From Oscillospiraceae bacterium (GTDB taxonomy: Bacteria > Bacillota > Clostridia > Oscillospirales > Ruminococcaceae), in NCBI GenBank assembly GCA_012729855.1, contig JAAYCI010000013.1, positions 1 to 61,627 on the forward strand: 61,627 nt of DNA. Reading direction: 5' to 3'. The notes under the pieces were generated by a model, which was given only the letters and a program-made list of their open reading frames with translations, did not search any database and was not told the DNA's origin. Position numbers and translations under genes: made by a program. Of this stretch, positions 25,688-32,969 are shown piece after piece; positions within the stretch are counted from its first letter, which is position 1; every line of letters begins with the position of its first letter.

Positions 25688-26488
25688 ATGATAAAATGGA
25701 TGAAGCAGGCAGCCTGCATTGCAGCGGCGTGCCTTTTATTGGGGGCCTGCGGCGCCCCCGCGGCCAGCGGCGGCGACAGCCTCAGCGAGGCCGCCCCCAC
25801 CCCCGGCGGCAGTACGCAGCGCGCGGCGGTGGCCAGCGAAGAAATACAGTTCCGGCTGCCGGCCGAGGGCGATACGGTGGCCCGCATCGAGACATCGATG
25901 GGGATCATAGACGTGGTGCTGTACCCACAGCTGGCCCCGCTGGCGGTGGAGAATTTCACCACGCTGGCCGGGCGTGGCTATTATGCCGATACCACCTTCC
26001 ACCGGGTGGTGCGGGGCTTTGTGGTGCAAGGGGGCGACGCCACCGGCACCGGCCTTGGGGGCGAAAGCATTTGGGGCAGCCCCTTTGCCACCGAGCGCAG
26101 CGACAAGCTGCACCACTACGCCGGCGCGCTGTGCATGGCCGCCGCCGACGGCGAGGCCGACACCCACCTGAGCCAGTTTTTTATTGTGGCCAGCGCGCAG
26201 GACAGCCTGGATGAGACCGCCCTGGCCCAGCTGAGCGCGGCGGGCCTGCGCGAGGCTGTGGTGGACGCCTACCGCCAGGCGGGCGGCGCGCCCTACCTGG
26301 ACAACACCGACACCGTGTTTGGCCAGGTGTACGCCGGCATGGACGTGGTGGACGCCATCGCGAACGTCTCGGTGGATGACGACGGCCGGCCGAAAAATGC
26401 GGTGCAGGTGGTGGGCATCACCGCCGGCAGCTACCCGCTGGCGGCGGGCGGGGATGCATCGAGCGGCGTGGAAGATACGGGTGCGTAG
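25688..26488 (+). CDS. Cyclophilin-type peptidyl-prolyl isomerase lipoprotein
   Basis: A 266-residue exported foldase. Lipoprotein signal with lipobox LLGAC (Cys about 23), a short linker, then a cyclophilin domain (about 65-250): VARIETSMGIIDVVLYPQLAPLAVENF, TTFHRVVRGFVVQGGD, GALCMAAADGEADTHLSQFFI, NTDTVFGQVYAGMDVVDAI. The catalytic Arg of FHRV and the SQFFI motif are present. No Shine-Dalgarno precedes the ATG and the promoter sits right on it, so the mRNA may be leaderless. Confidence 0.92.
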   Translation: MIKWMKQAACIAAACLLLGACGAPAASGGDSLSEAAPTPGGSTQRAAVASEEIQFRLPAEGDTVARIETSMGIIDVVLYPQLAPLAVENFTTLAGRGYYADTTFHRVVRGFVVQGGDATGTGLGGESIWGSPFATERSDKLHHYAGALCMAAADGEADTHLSQFFIVASAQDSLDETALAQLSAAGLREAVVDAYRQAGGAPYLDNTDTVFGQVYAGMDVVDAIANVSVDDDGRPKNAVQVVGITAGSYPLAAGGDASSGVEDTGA

Positions 26489-26495
26489 CGTATAG

Positions 26496-26518
26496 AAAGC
26501 CGCCGGACAGACGGCTTT
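26496..26518 (+). terminator. Weak hairpin after the cyclophilin gene
   Basis: AAAGCCG (26496-26502) pairs with CGGCTTT (26512-26518); GG follows, so termination would be partial at best. Confidence 0.35.
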
Positions 26519-26589
26519 GGCCGGCGCCTTTGCGGAGCGTACAGGGGGCCGGAACCGGCAATTCTTGAAAACGGGAGCTGAATGCGGGT

Positions 26590-27306
26590 ATGGACAAAGC
26601 AATAAACGGGAACCAGCCTTTTCATCAGTATGCCGCCGAGCGGCTGAACGTCTCGCCCGAGGAGATGGAAAAGCTGGTGGCGGAGTATACCGACATGCAG
26701 GTGCTCTACCGCAGCGCGCTGCGCTCGGTGATTGCCCGGCTGGAGATACTGGACGACGAGTTCCAGTACCGGCACAAGCGCAACCCCATACACACCATAC
26801 AAACCCGGCTGAAAAGCCCCCAAAGCATGCTGGAAAAACTGGGCAGGCGCAACCTGAGCCCCAGCATCGACGTGATGCGCACCGAGCTGACCGACATTGC
26901 CGGCGTGCGGGTGATCTGCCCCTATGTGGAGGACATTTACCAGCTGGCCGATCTGCTTTGCAGCCAGGACGGCATTGAGATGGTGCGCGCACACGACTAC
27001 ATCAAGCGGCCCAAGCCCAACGGTTACCGCAGCCTGCACGTGGTGGTGAAGGTGCCGGTAAACCTTTCCGACGGCAAGGAGATGGTGCCGGTGGAGATAC
27101 AGATACGCACCATCGCCATGGACTTTTGGGCCAGCCTGGAGCATGAGCTGCGCTACAAGTCGCTGGCCAAAATCAACCGCGACATTGTGCTGGAGCTGCG
27201 CGACTGCGCCGACAACATTGCCGAGCTGGATGACCGGATGCAGCGCATCTACCACCAGCTGGAGAAAATAGAAGACAACAAACACCGCCGCTTTTTAGAA
27301 AAATGA
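26590..27306 (+). CDS. relQ: Small alarmone synthetase (RelQ/YjbM-type GTP pyrophosphokinase)
   Basis: A 238-residue single-domain (p)ppGpp synthetase without the hydrolase domain of Rel. RELTDIAGVRVICPYVEDIY-like block (TELTDIAGVRVICPY) and the substrate-binding HDYIKRPKPNGYRSLHVVV and VEIQIRTIAMDFWASLEHELRYK are diagnostic. The C-terminal helix (DDRMQRIYHQLEK) mediates tetramer formation in RelQ. It starts a plus-strand operon with galM, an MBL hydrolase, a SemiSWEET-like gene and a methyltransferase. Confidence 0.94.
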   Translation: MDKAINGNQPFHQYAAERLNVSPEEMEKLVAEYTDMQVLYRSALRSVIARLEILDDEFQYRHKRNPIHTIQTRLKSPQSMLEKLGRRNLSPSIDVMRTELTDIAGVRVICPYVEDIYQLADLLCSQDGIEMVRAHDYIKRPKPNGYRSLHVVVKVPVNLSDGKEMVPVEIQIRTIAMDFWASLEHELRYKSLAKINRDIVLELRDCADNIAELDDRMQRIYHQLEKIEDNKHRRFLEK

Positions 27307-27316
27307 GGGCCCTGCC

Positions 27317-28372
27317 GTGGAACGTATTTTGTATGGTAAAACCGCCGCCGGCGAAGAGGTGGACAGCTTCATCCTGCGCAATATTCACGGGCTGGAGGTG
27401 CGGTGCATCAGCTACGGCTGCCGGCTGACCCATGTGCTGGTGCCCACTGATGACCCCGGCGATAAAACCGATATCCTGCTGGGCTACAACACCCTGGCCG
27501 GCTACGAGGCCGACAGCACCTGGCAGGGCAGCCTGGCGGGCCGTTACGCCGGGCGCGTTGCCGGCGCGGCGTTCCAGCTGCGCGGCACAAGGCACCCGCT
27601 TACCGCCAATGACGGCCCCAACTTCCTGCACGGCAGCCTGCACAACCGGGTGTTCAGCGCCGAGGTGCACGGCAACAGCTGCGTGGCGTTCTCGGCCACC
27701 TCGCCCGCCGGGGAGGACGGCTTCCCGGGCGCGGTGCAGTTGGAGATCCTCTACACGCTGACCGACCAGAATGAGCTGGTGATGGATTACCGCGCCGTGA
27801 GCGACGCCGCCACCCACCTGAACCTGACCAACCACGGCTACTTCAACCTGGCCGGCATGGGCAGCGGTGATGTGCTGGCCCAGGAGCTGACGCTGCACGC
27901 CGGGCTGTTTCTGGAAGCCGATGCCCAAAACCTGCCCACCGGGCGGCTGGCCGAGGCCGCCGGCGCGTTTGACTTTACCCACGGCAAGGCCATTGGGCAA
28001 GACATAAACGCCCGCGACCCGCAGCTGCTGCAGGCCGGCGGGTACGACCACTGCTTTGTCATCGACCGCCTGCGCCCCACCATGCTGGCCGAGGCCGCCT
28101 TTGCGCGCGACCCCGCCAGCGGCCGCAGCATAAAAGTTTTCACCACCCAGCCGGGCGTGCAGCTCTACACCGGCAACGGGCTGGACGGCAGGGCTATGGG
28201 CAAGGGCGGCGTGCCGCTGGCCAAATGGAGCGGCTTCTGCCTGGAGACGCAGCATTTCCCCGACACCCCCAACCGGCCCGACTTCCCGCCCACCCTGATG
28301 GAGCCGGGCGAGAAGTTCCACCAGGTGACGGTGCTGCAGTTTGGCTGGCCGGGGGCGGCCGAAATCGCATGA
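27317..28372 (+). CDS. galM: Aldose 1-epimerase
   Basis: A 351-residue mutarotase that interconverts alpha and beta anomers of hexoses. The catalytic His pair is visible in HPLTANDGPNFLHGS and TNHGYFNLAG, and the catalytic Glu in FCLETQHFPDTPNRPDFP. Start is GTG at 27317, 11 nt after the relQ stop, with GAGGG upstream. Its stop overlaps the next start (ATGA). Confidence 0.93.
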   Translation: MERILYGKTAAGEEVDSFILRNIHGLEVRCISYGCRLTHVLVPTDDPGDKTDILLGYNTLAGYEADSTWQGSLAGRYAGRVAGAAFQLRGTRHPLTANDGPNFLHGSLHNRVFSAEVHGNSCVAFSATSPAGEDGFPGAVQLEILYTLTDQNELVMDYRAVSDAATHLNLTNHGYFNLAGMGSGDVLAQELTLHAGLFLEADAQNLPTGRLAEAAGAFDFTHGKAIGQDINARDPQLLQAGGYDHCFVIDRLRPTMLAEAAFARDPASGRSIKVFTTQPGVQLYTGNGLDGRAMGKGGVPLAKWSGFCLETQHFPDTPNRPDFPPTLMEPGEKFHQVTVLQFGWPGAAEIA

Positions 28373-28986
28373 CGGAGGTTATCCCCCTGCGCCTGGGCAC
28401 GGTGAACGCCTATCTGCTGCGCGGCGAAGACGGCAGTGTGCTGGTGGACGCCGGCGGCCCCGGCGCGGAAGCCCGCCTGGAAAGCGGGCTGCGGCAGGCC
28501 GGGGTGCAGCCGGCGCAGCTGCGGCTGCTGCTCCTCACCCACGGGCACTTTGACCACGCGGGCGCGGCGGCCTATTTCCAGCGGCTGGGTGTGCCGGTGG
28601 CCCTGCACAGCGCCGACGCCGGCGCCATGCGCCCGATGACGGGCAAGGGCCTGATGGGCAAGCTGCTGCTGGCGGTTTCCGGCAAGCTGGGCGACAACAG
28701 CGGGCTGCCGGCAGCGGTGAAGCTGGAGAGCCTGCAAAGCCTGGAAACCTACGGCGTGGAGGCTGCCATAGTACCGCTGCCCGGCCATACGGCCGGCTCG
28801 GTGGGGGTGCTGCTGCCCGACGGCGCACTGATAGCCGGCGACACCTTCATGAATTTTGTGCGCCCCGGCCCGGCGCACATTGCCGAGGACTTTGCGCAGA
28901 TGCTGGCCAGCATCGACACCCTGCGCGGCAGGGGTGTAACACAGGTATACCCGGGGCACGGCAAGCCGTTCGCCCCGGCTTTTTAG
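28369..28986 (+). CDS. MBL-fold metallo-hydrolase
   Basis: A 205-residue metallo-beta-lactamase-fold hydrolase. The metal ligands are THGHFDHAG, PGHTAGS, GDTFMN and the terminal YPGHGKPF. Subfamily resembles YcbL/glyoxalase II-like small hydrolases, but the substrate is unknown. Translationally coupled to galM through ATGA. Confidence 0.9.
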   Translation: MTEVIPLRLGTVNAYLLRGEDGSVLVDAGGPGAEARLESGLRQAGVQPAQLRLLLLTHGHFDHAGAAAYFQRLGVPVALHSADAGAMRPMTGKGLMGKLLLAVSGKLGDNSGLPAAVKLESLQSLETYGVEAAIVPLPGHTAGSVGVLLPDGALIAGDTFMNFVRPGPAHIAEDFAQMLASIDTLRGRGVTQVYPGHGKPFAPAF

Positions 28987-29038
28987 GGCAAATTATCAGA
29001 AAACCGGCGGTGCGGCCGCCACAAGAGGGGGAATTGGT

Positions 29039-29350
29039 GTGTTTGCGGAACTACTTGAGGTGGCCATGGTGTTGTCGTTTGGTGCGGCCTGGCCGGCGTC
29101 CATTGTGCGCAGTGTGCGCAGCAAAACGGCCAAGGGGAAAAGCCTGCTGTTTTTGGTTATCATAGACTTTGGCTACCTGTGCGGCATCGGGTCCAAGTTT
29201 GCCACCGGCAACATCACCTATGTGGTCATCTTCTACATCATCAACTTCTGCATGGTGGCCACCGATATCGTGCTGTATTTCATCAACACCAGGCGCGACA
29301 AAGCGCGCGCGGCGCTGGAGGCCCAGGGCGAGGGCCAGGCTTCGGTATGA
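29039..29350 (+). CDS. SemiSWEET/PQ-loop-like small membrane protein
   Basis: A 103-residue protein with three predicted membrane helices (VAMVLSFGAAWPASIVRSV, SLLFLVIIDFGYLCGIGSKFA, YVVIFYIINFCMVATDIVLYF). The pattern of WP in helix 1 and KSxxF..I..GY..GI in helix 2 is that of SemiSWEET-like half-transporters; common in Clostridia, uncharacterised. The start is GTG (29039) after AGAGGGGG. It overlaps the methyltransferase start by ATGA. Confidence 0.7.
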   Translation: MFAELLEVAMVLSFGAAWPASIVRSVRSKTAKGKSLLFLVIIDFGYLCGIGSKFATGNITYVVIFYIINFCMVATDIVLYFINTRRDKARAALEAQGEGQASV

Positions 29351-30093
29351 AAGAGAACAAGTACGACGACCCTGCTTTTTTTGAGGCATACAGCCAGTTT
29401 CCCCGTTCGGTAGAGGGGCTGAGCGCGGCGGGGGAATGGCAGGCACTGCAAAAGCTGCTGCCCGCCCTGGAAGGCAAGCGGGTGCTGGACATTGGCTGTG
29501 GGTTTGGCTGGCATTGCCTCTATGCGGCCGGGCAGGGCGCGGCCTGTGTGCTGGGCACCGATATCTCGGAAAAGATGCTGGCGGTGGCCCGGGAGAAAAC
29601 GGCTTTTCCCAACGTGGAATACCGGCGGCTGGCCATGGAGGACCTTTGCTTCCCGGCCGATACGTTCGATGTGGCCATCAGCTCGCTGGCTTTCCACTAC
29701 ACGCCCGATTTTGAGGGGGTTTGCCGGCGGGTGGCCGCCTGCCTTGCGCCGGGCGGCGATTTCATTTTCTCGGTAGAGCACCCGGTGTTCACCGCGCAGG
29801 GCCCGCAGGACTGGTGCTATGGCGCCGACGGCAGCGCCGCCCACTGGCCGGTGGACCATTACTTTGCCGAGGGCCGGCGCGAAGCGGTGTTTTTGGGCGA
29901 ACCGGTGGTGAAATACCACAGAACGCTTACCACCTGCCTGAACACCCTGCTGCAAACAGGGTTTGCCATTACCGCCGTGGTGGAGCCACAGCCGCCCGCG
30001 CACCTGCTGGACACCGTGCCCGGCATGCGGGACGAGCTGCGCCGCCCGATGATGCTGCTGGTTGCGGCCCAAAAGGCCCGGCAGCCCGGCTGA
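29347..30093 (+). CDS. Class I SAM-dependent methyltransferase
   Basis: A 248-residue methyltransferase: motif I VLDIGCGFGWHCLYAA, motif II LGTDIS, post-motif FDVAISSLAFHYTPDF, and motif VAACLAPGGDFIFSVEHPVF. Such UbiE/BioC-like enzymes act on small molecules, but the substrate cannot be told here. Start ATG overlaps the previous stop. Last gene of the relQ operon. Confidence 0.9.
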   Translation: MKENKYDDPAFFEAYSQFPRSVEGLSAAGEWQALQKLLPALEGKRVLDIGCGFGWHCLYAAGQGAACVLGTDISEKMLAVAREKTAFPNVEYRRLAMEDLCFPADTFDVAISSLAFHYTPDFEGVCRRVAACLAPGGDFIFSVEHPVFTAQGPQDWCYGADGSAAHWPVDHYFAEGRREAVFLGEPVVKYHRTLTTCLNTLLQTGFAITAVVEPQPPAHLLDTVPGMRDELRRPMMLLVAAQKARQPG

Positions 30094-30119
30094 TGCGGCA
30101 TTATTTCACAGGCAAACGC

Positions 30120-30155
30120 AGCACCCTTGAAACCCAGGCGGGCTTCAAGGGTGCT
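30120..30155 (+). terminator. relQ operon terminator
   Basis: Perfect 12-bp arms AGCACCCTTGAA (30120-30131) and TTCAAGGGTGCT (30144-30155) followed by ATGTTGTTTG. Confidence 0.7.
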
Positions 30156-30199
30156 ATGTTGTTTGTATGGATATACGGGGCCGAAAGCAAACAGGCCTG

Positions 30200-30361
30200 G
30201 AGTCTGTTTTCAAATCTCCAAAACGTCCAAATCCAGCGTTTTCGGCGCCCCTGCCGTGTTGCTTCCCCTTGCAAACCAGCAAGGTTTGCGGCGGAAAAGC
30301 GCCTTGCAGGGCCACCAACTCCGCTCGGCTTTGGTCATTTCTCCCATTTGAAAACAGACTC
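30200..30361 (-). repeat. Dispersed 162-bp inverted-repeat element, copy A
   Basis: Ends are a perfect 16-bp terminal inverted repeat (GAGTCTGTTTTCAAAT at 30200-30215, complement at 30346-30361). Inside are nested stems: CCCTGC with GCAGGG (30249-30254, 30306-30311) and GCAAACC with GGTTTGC (30271-30277, 30283-30289). The right end runs into the cysE stop codon (30361-30363). Same family as 48132-48293 (opposite orientation) and 56372-56532. No transposase ORF inside and no clear target-site duplication. Confidence 0.85.
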
Positions 30362-31002
30362 TAGGCGCCGGGGGCGTCTTTGGTGTCCTTCTCCAGCTCG
30401 GACAGCCGCAGCTCCAGCTCCAGTATACGCAGCTCGAACACGTTGGGGTAGTCGCGCTGGTCCAGCTCTTCGCTGGCGGCGGTGGTTTTGGCGCCGTCCT
30501 GCCGCACCACCACGGCGGGGCTGCCCACGGCGGTGCTGCCGGGGGGAATGTCATCCAGCACGGTACTGTTGGCGCCCACCCGGCTGCCCTTGCCCACCGT
30601 GATGGGCCCCAGCACCTTCACGCCCGCGCCCAGCAGCACGTCGTCCTCAATGGTGGGGTGGCGGCGGCCCACATGCTTGCCGGTGCCGCCCAGCGTTACC
30701 CCGTGGTAGATGGTGACATTGTTGCCGATGACGGCCGTCTCGCCGATGACCACGCCGGCGCCGTGGTCGATGAACAGATGCTCGCCAATGGTGGCGCCGG
30801 GGTGTATCTCAATACCGGTGAACCCGCGGCCCCACTGGCTGACCATGCGCGCCAAAAACAGGCGGTGGTGGCGGTAAAACCAGCGGCTTACCCGGTGGTA
30901 AATAAGCGCGTGGAAGCCGGGGTACAGAAAGAACACCTGTGGCACGGTGGTGGCCGCGGGGTCCTTGTCGCGGATGTTCCGCGCGTCGCTCATCAGGCCC
31001 AT
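30361..31002 (-). CDS. cysE: Serine O-acetyltransferase
   Basis: A 213-residue EpsC/CysE-type enzyme that acetylates serine for cysteine synthesis. N-terminal helical part (DARNIRDKDPAATTVPQVFFLYPGFHALIYHRVSRWFY), then a left-handed beta-helix of hexapeptides (IEIHPGATIGEHLFIDHGAGVVIGETAVIGNNVTIYHGVTLGGTG) with the catalytic DH/H residues. The C-terminal 50 residues are acidic and coiled-coil-like. AAGGAG before ATG 31002 sets the start. It is preceded by a cysteine leader-peptide attenuator and a 21-bp hairpin, and followed immediately by repeat copy A. Confidence 0.93.
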   Translation of the reverse strand: MGLMSDARNIRDKDPAATTVPQVFFLYPGFHALIYHRVSRWFYRHHRLFLARMVSQWGRGFTGIEIHPGATIGEHLFIDHGAGVVIGETAVIGNNVTIYHGVTLGGTGKHVGRRHPTIEDDVLLGAGVKVLGPITVGKGSRVGANSTVLDDIPPGSTAVGSPAVVVRQDGAKTTAASEELDQRDYPNVFELRILELELRLSELEKDTKDAPGA

Positions 31003-31015
31003 ACATATCTCCTTC

Positions 31016-31060
31016 CGATGATTCTGGCAAAAATGCGCAGCATTTTTGCCAGAATCATCG
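31016..31060 (-). promoter_or_regulatory. Perfect 21-bp hairpin next to the cysE ribosome binding site
   Basis: Arms 31016-31036 and 31040-31060 are fully complementary with a 3-nt loop; the Shine-Dalgarno AAGGAG starts 1-2 nt after the hairpin in the transcript. No U-tract follows, so it is not a normal terminator. A second smaller hairpin (GCCGAC/GTCGGC, 31064-31082) lies just upstream. Confidence 0.8.
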
Positions 31061-31104
31061 CATGCCGACACGAAGCGTCGGCGCCGTGTAGATAGAATAT
31101 ATAC

Positions 31105-31141
31105 AAAAATGCCCGGGGCAAAATGGCTTCGCCCCGGGCAT
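31105..31141 (-). terminator. cysE attenuator terminator (3:4 hairpin)
   Basis: Perfect 11-bp arms ATGCCCGGGGC (31109-31119 and complement 31131-31141), followed on the minus strand by TTTTTGTAT. It lies between the leader peptide stop and cysE. Its 5' arm (31125-31135 region) can instead pair with 31172-31182. Confidence 0.85.
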
Positions 31142-31154
31142 GGTTATAGCAAAA

Positions 31155-31217
31155 CTAACCCGCTGCCAGACGGAGCGACGCCCTGATGATACAACAACAC
31201 AAGCAGCTGTTATACAT
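31155..31217 (-). CDS. Cysteine-rich leader peptide of the cysE attenuator
   Basis: A 20-codon ORF, MYNSCLCCCIIRASLRLAAG, with four Cys codons in positions 5, 7, 8 and 9. AGGAAGGGAG ends 9 nt before the ATG. It lies about 60 nt downstream of a promoter and just before an intrinsic terminator in front of serine acetyltransferase. The expected role is to let the ribosome sense cysteinyl-tRNA: stalling at the Cys codons would favour the antiterminator. ORF and hairpins are seen; the mechanism is inferred from the trp/his-type leader design. Confidence 0.75.
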   Translation of the reverse strand: MYNSCLCCCIIRASLRLAAG

Positions 31218-31230
31218 AGTGGTACGCTCC
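31172..31230 (-). promoter_or_regulatory. Attenuator segments 1 and 2 (alternative pairings)
   Basis: Segment 2 (31172-31182, transcript GGCGUCGCUCC) can pair with segment 1 at the leader ribosome binding site (GGAGCG, 31225-31230; 6 bp) or with segment 3 in the terminator (GGGGCGAAGCC, 31125-31135; 10 of 11 pairs). The two pairings are exclusive, which is what an attenuator needs. Confidence 0.65.
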
Positions 31231-31282
31231 CTTCCTCATGGTTTGCGGGCAACCCCGCATTGCGGGGCTTTGTGCCTGATTC

Positions 31283-31312
31283 AGTGTAGCATGGCGCGGC
31301 GGGCGGCGTCAA
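31283..31312 (-). promoter_or_regulatory. cysE leader promoter
   Basis: TTGACG (31312-31307) and TACACT (31288-31283), 18-bp spacer, minus strand; transcript starts near 31276, followed by a small CCCCGC/GCGGGG hairpin. Confidence 0.65.
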
Positions 31313-31331
31313 GCGGGTGCTGGGCGCGCGC

Positions 31332-31480
31332 CACCCACGCCTCACACGCTTACAGCGCGCTCTTGCGGCTCACGCTGCACAGCTGCGCTGTTTGGTTCGC
31401 CGGGCGCGGGAAAATTTGTTCGCCGTAGCATCGTTCTAATGGCAAGATGCTGCGGTGCGAGCCAAATTTTGCCCTAAAGT
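31332..31480 (-). repeat. Second dispersed structured repeat, copy a (after tpiA)
   Basis: Shares with 50433-50650 the 12-mer CACCCACGCCTC, then GGGCGCGGGAAAATTTGTT and the far end GCCAAATTTTGCCCT. The last two pair with each other, and inside them CCGTAGCATC pairs with GATGCTGCGG. The end lies 4 nt from the tpiA stop, so the element would be transcribed as the tpiA 3' region. Confidence 0.7.
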
Positions 31481-31483
31481 GCC

Positions 31484-32251
31484 CTATACGCCGGCGGCCT
31501 TCACAATGGCGCCAAAGTCGGCCGGCTTCAGGCTGGCGCCGCCTATCAGGCCGCCGTCTACGTTGGGCTGGGCCAGCAGCTCGGCGGCGTTCTCGGCGTT
31601 CATGCTGCCGCCGTACTGGATGCTCACACCGTCGGCCACCTTTTGGCCGTACAGCTCGGCCAGCAGCATGCGAATGGCGGCGCACACCTCCTCGGCCTGG
31701 GCGGCGGTGGCGGTGCGCCCGGTGCCAATGGCCCACACCGGCTCGTACGCAATGATGACTTTTTTCAAATCCTCGGCGGTAAAGCCGCCCAGCGCAACGC
31801 GCGTTTGCAGGCGTATCAAATCCTCGGTGACGCCCTGCTCTCGCTGGGCCAGGTTTTCGCCCACGCAGATGATGGCGCACAGGCCGGCGTCCACGGCGGC
31901 GCGGGCGCGCTTGTTCACCGTTTCGTCGGTTTCACCAAAGTACTGCCGGCGCTCGCTGTGGCCCACAATGGCGTACCGCACGCCCAGCTCGGCCAGCATA
32001 TCGGCGGCAATCTCGCCAGTATAAGCGCCGCTCTTCTCAAAATGCACGTTCTGCGCACCCACGGCAATGGCGCTGCCGCGGGCTTTGTCCAGCACGGCCG
32101 GCAGCGCCACAAAGGGCGGGCACACCACCACGTCGCAGCCGGCGCCGGCCACGGCGGGCAGCAGCGCGTCCATCAGCGCGGCGGCTTCGGCGGGGGTTTT
32201 GTTCATCTTCCAGTTGCCGGCAATCACAGCACGGCGTTTGTTTTTATCCAT
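31484..32251 (-). CDS. tpiA: Triose-phosphate isomerase
   Basis: A 255-residue TIM-barrel glycolytic enzyme: AGNWKMNKT (catalytic Lys), [15 protein letters not shown] (catalytic His), [15 protein letters not shown] (catalytic Glu) and [25 protein letters not shown]. It lies downstream of pgk with a zinc-ribbon gene in between. A structured repeat follows its stop. Confidence 0.97.
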   Translation of the reverse strand: MDKNKRRAVIAGNWKMNKTPAEAAALMDALLPAVAGAGCDVVVCPPFVALPAVLDKARGSAIAVGAQNVHFEKSGAYTGEIAADMLAELGVRYAIVGHSERRQYFGETDETVNKRARAAVDAGLCAIICVGENLAQREQGVTEDLIRLQTRVALGGFTAEDLKKVIIAYEPVWAIGTGRTATAAQAEEVCAAIRMLLAELYGQKVADGVSIQYGGSMNAENAAELLAQPNVDGGLIGGASLKPADFGAIVKAAGV

Positions 32252-32301
32252 AGGTTATTTCCCTCCCTGCGGGTGGCAAAATGCCTGCCCTATATTAAGT
32301 A

Positions 32302-32904
32302 CTAATACAGCCAGGAATAAATCGACGCGTTCAGCAGGCAGCCGCCTATGGAGTTGAGCAAGGCTACCCCCAGCGCCACGATGTTTAGCGGCAGGGCGGC
32401 CGGCCGGTAAAAGCCGGTTTTGCGGGCGTTGATGGCCATCACCAGCCCAACAATGGAGGTGCAGTAGGTGACCAGGGGGAACAACACGGCGAAGATGACG
32501 CCCACGATGCCCAGCACCAGCGCAGTGCCCTTGGGCTGTACCTGGGAGGGGTAGTAGTCGGGCGGATAGGGTGGCTGTGGCGGGGGCGCGCCGTAATAAT
32601 TGTTCACGGGCGGCGGTGGGGCAACCGGCGGCGGATATTCCCCGGCCTGCGGGGCCTGGGGCGGTGGGTAGGTGCCGCCCGTGGGCGGTGCCGGCGGCTC
32701 GTCGGGAAAGGGCGGGGGCGGCTGGATGACGCCGTAGGGGCTGCCGGTGGGCGGGGCGCTCCAGGCCGTTGGTGGGGGCGGGGGTGCTGCTTGCGCGGGC
32801 TGGGCCTGCGCGCCCACGGTTTGGCCGTCCTCCAGCAGCGCGCCGCAGCTGAGGCAGTTGCTGTCTTGCGGGGCCACATAGGCGCCGCAGTTGTTGCATT
32901 TCAT
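32302..32904 (-). CDS. Zinc-ribbon, proline-rich membrane protein (DUF4190-like)
   Basis: A 200-residue protein: N-terminal zinc ribbon [21 protein letters not shown], a long Pro-rich segment (about 35-135, PPPPP and PPxPP runs), then two membrane helices ([33 protein letters not shown] and [19 protein letters not shown]). AGGAGG before ATG 32904 sets the start. It lies between pgk and tpiA, probably in the same transcript. Function unknown. Confidence 0.7.
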   Translation of the reverse strand: MKCNNCGAYVAPQDSNCLSCGALLEDGQTVGAQAQPAQAAPPPPPTAWSAPPTGSPYGVIQPPPPFPDEPPAPPTGGTYPPPQAPQAGEYPPPVAPPPPVNNYYGAPPPQPPYPPDYYPSQVQPKGTALVLGIVGVIFAVLFPLVTYCTSIVGLVMAINARKTGFYRPAALPLNIVALGVALLNSIGGCLLNASIYSWLY

Positions 32905-32969
32905 AGGGGGTTCCTCCTCTTGGGGGTATACACGCATTTAAACTGTAAACCCTGCCCGGCAGGGGTGCC

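Noticed and set aside
30200-30361. Simple Rho-independent terminator
   Set aside because: The length is far beyond a terminator, the family is conserved at 161-162 bp with nested covarying stems, and no U-tract follows.
31101-31312. T-box riboswitch upstream of cysE
   Set aside because: No AGGGUGGNACCGCG T-box sequence or specifier stem-loop was found; a Cys-rich leader ORF with alternative stems explains the region better.
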